Source: Phytophthora colocasiae
Taxonomy: Eukaryota > Oomycota > Peronosporomycetes > Peronosporales > Peronosporaceae
Direction: 5' to 3'
DNA length: 64,000 nucleotides
Assembly: GCA_018806915.1 (NCBI GenBank)
Contig: JAGKQI010000094.1
Coordinates: 868,001-932,000 of the forward strand
The notes under the pieces were generated by a model. It was not told the origin of the DNA. It saw nothing but the letters and a program-made list of their open reading frames with translations, and did not search any database. Position 1 is the stretch's first letter; the number at the start of each line of letters is the position of its first letter. Positions 63,521 to 64,000 of the stretch are shown in pieces. The translations under genes were made by a program, and so were the position numbers.

Positions 63521-64000
63521 TTTCACTCAGTATCTTGACGTGGGGCGGTACCCCAGTAGGCTGCATTCCATCATTGACCGAGGCAGAGGATAATCGCGAT
63601 TGTAACTGGACCAATAGCTCCGCATCAGCAAATAGTGGTGATTGGAAGAGAGGGTGAGCTTCGGATAAATGCTCACGTAGAAAATCGATGTGATACACCA
63701 GCGAAGCCAATGCAAATTCGGCTACTAACTCAACGTTTTTTGGTAAACCCGAAAAACAAATAGCCTTTGCGTTTTGCACCACTTCATCACCAATTTCGAA
63801 ACGAGGTGGAAGAGCTGCAAATTCAGGCTGCAGAATGGGAAGTCCAGTGACTGTTCGTCCAACAAACATGTCGCCTGCTGCGTCGTGGCGAAGGTATCGG
63901 TCTTGGACACCCCCCATTGACCACCCTGCACGAAGATGAACTGCAACCGATGGCGGACATGCTGTTGACCCCGACGAGCAAAATGTAGAGGCTCCTTTTC
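63521..64000 (-). pseudogene. Tyrosine recombinase C-terminus (cut by window end)
   Basis: From the window edge on minus: KGASTFCSSGSTACPPSVAV, HLRAGWSMGGVQDRYLRHD, AGDMFVGRTVTGLP, then a helical tail (LVAEFALASLVYHIDFLREH). The KG-(A/S)-T-F block preceded by a codon ending in GA (Arg possible) and the RAGWS block match protist tyrosine recombinases of Crypton/DIRS-like elements. Homology stops near 63521; the frame runs on to 63264 over unrelated sequence. The N-terminus lies outside the window. Confidence 0.6.

Overview
The window reads as a transposon nest from an oomycete, most likely Phytophthora or a close relative. Evidence is the mix of element families (chromodomain Ty3/Gypsy, Crypton-type tyrosine recombinase, piggyBac, PIF/Harbinger with Myb-like partners, Mutator-like, Tc1/DDE_3 and pogo-like), short GT-AG introns of 57-83 nt, and two eukaryotic tRNA-Arg genes. 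No convincing single-copy host protein gene was seen. Species assignment is inference from element style only.

Layout. 1-3.3 kb: family-A Gypsy LTRs around an internally deleted unit that keeps a chromodomain fragment and a long antisense ORF. 3.3-14.4 kb: Gypsy protease fragment, GC-rich block, foldback element, then a Tc1/DDE_3 pseudogene split by a 6.8 kb Harbinger element, itself holding a degenerate Crypton, a pogo-like element and a piggyBac-type MITE. 14.4-21.8 kb: a DDE_3 element split at a TTAA inside its transposase gene by a 3.9 kb piggyBac element, with two smaller nested elements in its left end. 22-26 kb: two identical tRNA-Arg(UCG) genes flanking a Harbinger remnant. 26-32.8 kb: a MULE transposase gene split by a Harbinger-type element and by a second piggyBac-type element carrying unrelated cargo and a foldback, followed by another Harbinger nuclease and its Myb-like partner.

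32.8-59.8 kb is a layered Gypsy nest. Family-A fragments lie outermost. Element B (34476-56603, TSD TTTTG) lies inside them, and element C (40374-55007, TSD CTAC) sits inside the protease gene of B. C is young: I found three substitutions and one indel between its 1.9 kb LTRs. It encodes an extra upstream ORF, a gag with CCHC knuckles, and a pol with protease, RT, a degenerate first RNase H, a second complete RNase H, integrase and chromodomain, plus an antisense ORF beside the 3' LTR.

59.8-64 kb holds a frameshifted oxygenase-like gene, an unrecognised coding region, a Gypsy RNase H scrap and the C-terminal part of a tyrosine recombinase cut by the window end. The main biological interest is element C (dual RNase H with decay of the original copy; a 15-nt unit shared by LTR and gag) and the antisense gene of family A. 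Several insertions can be dated relative to each other because their removal rejoins a reading frame.
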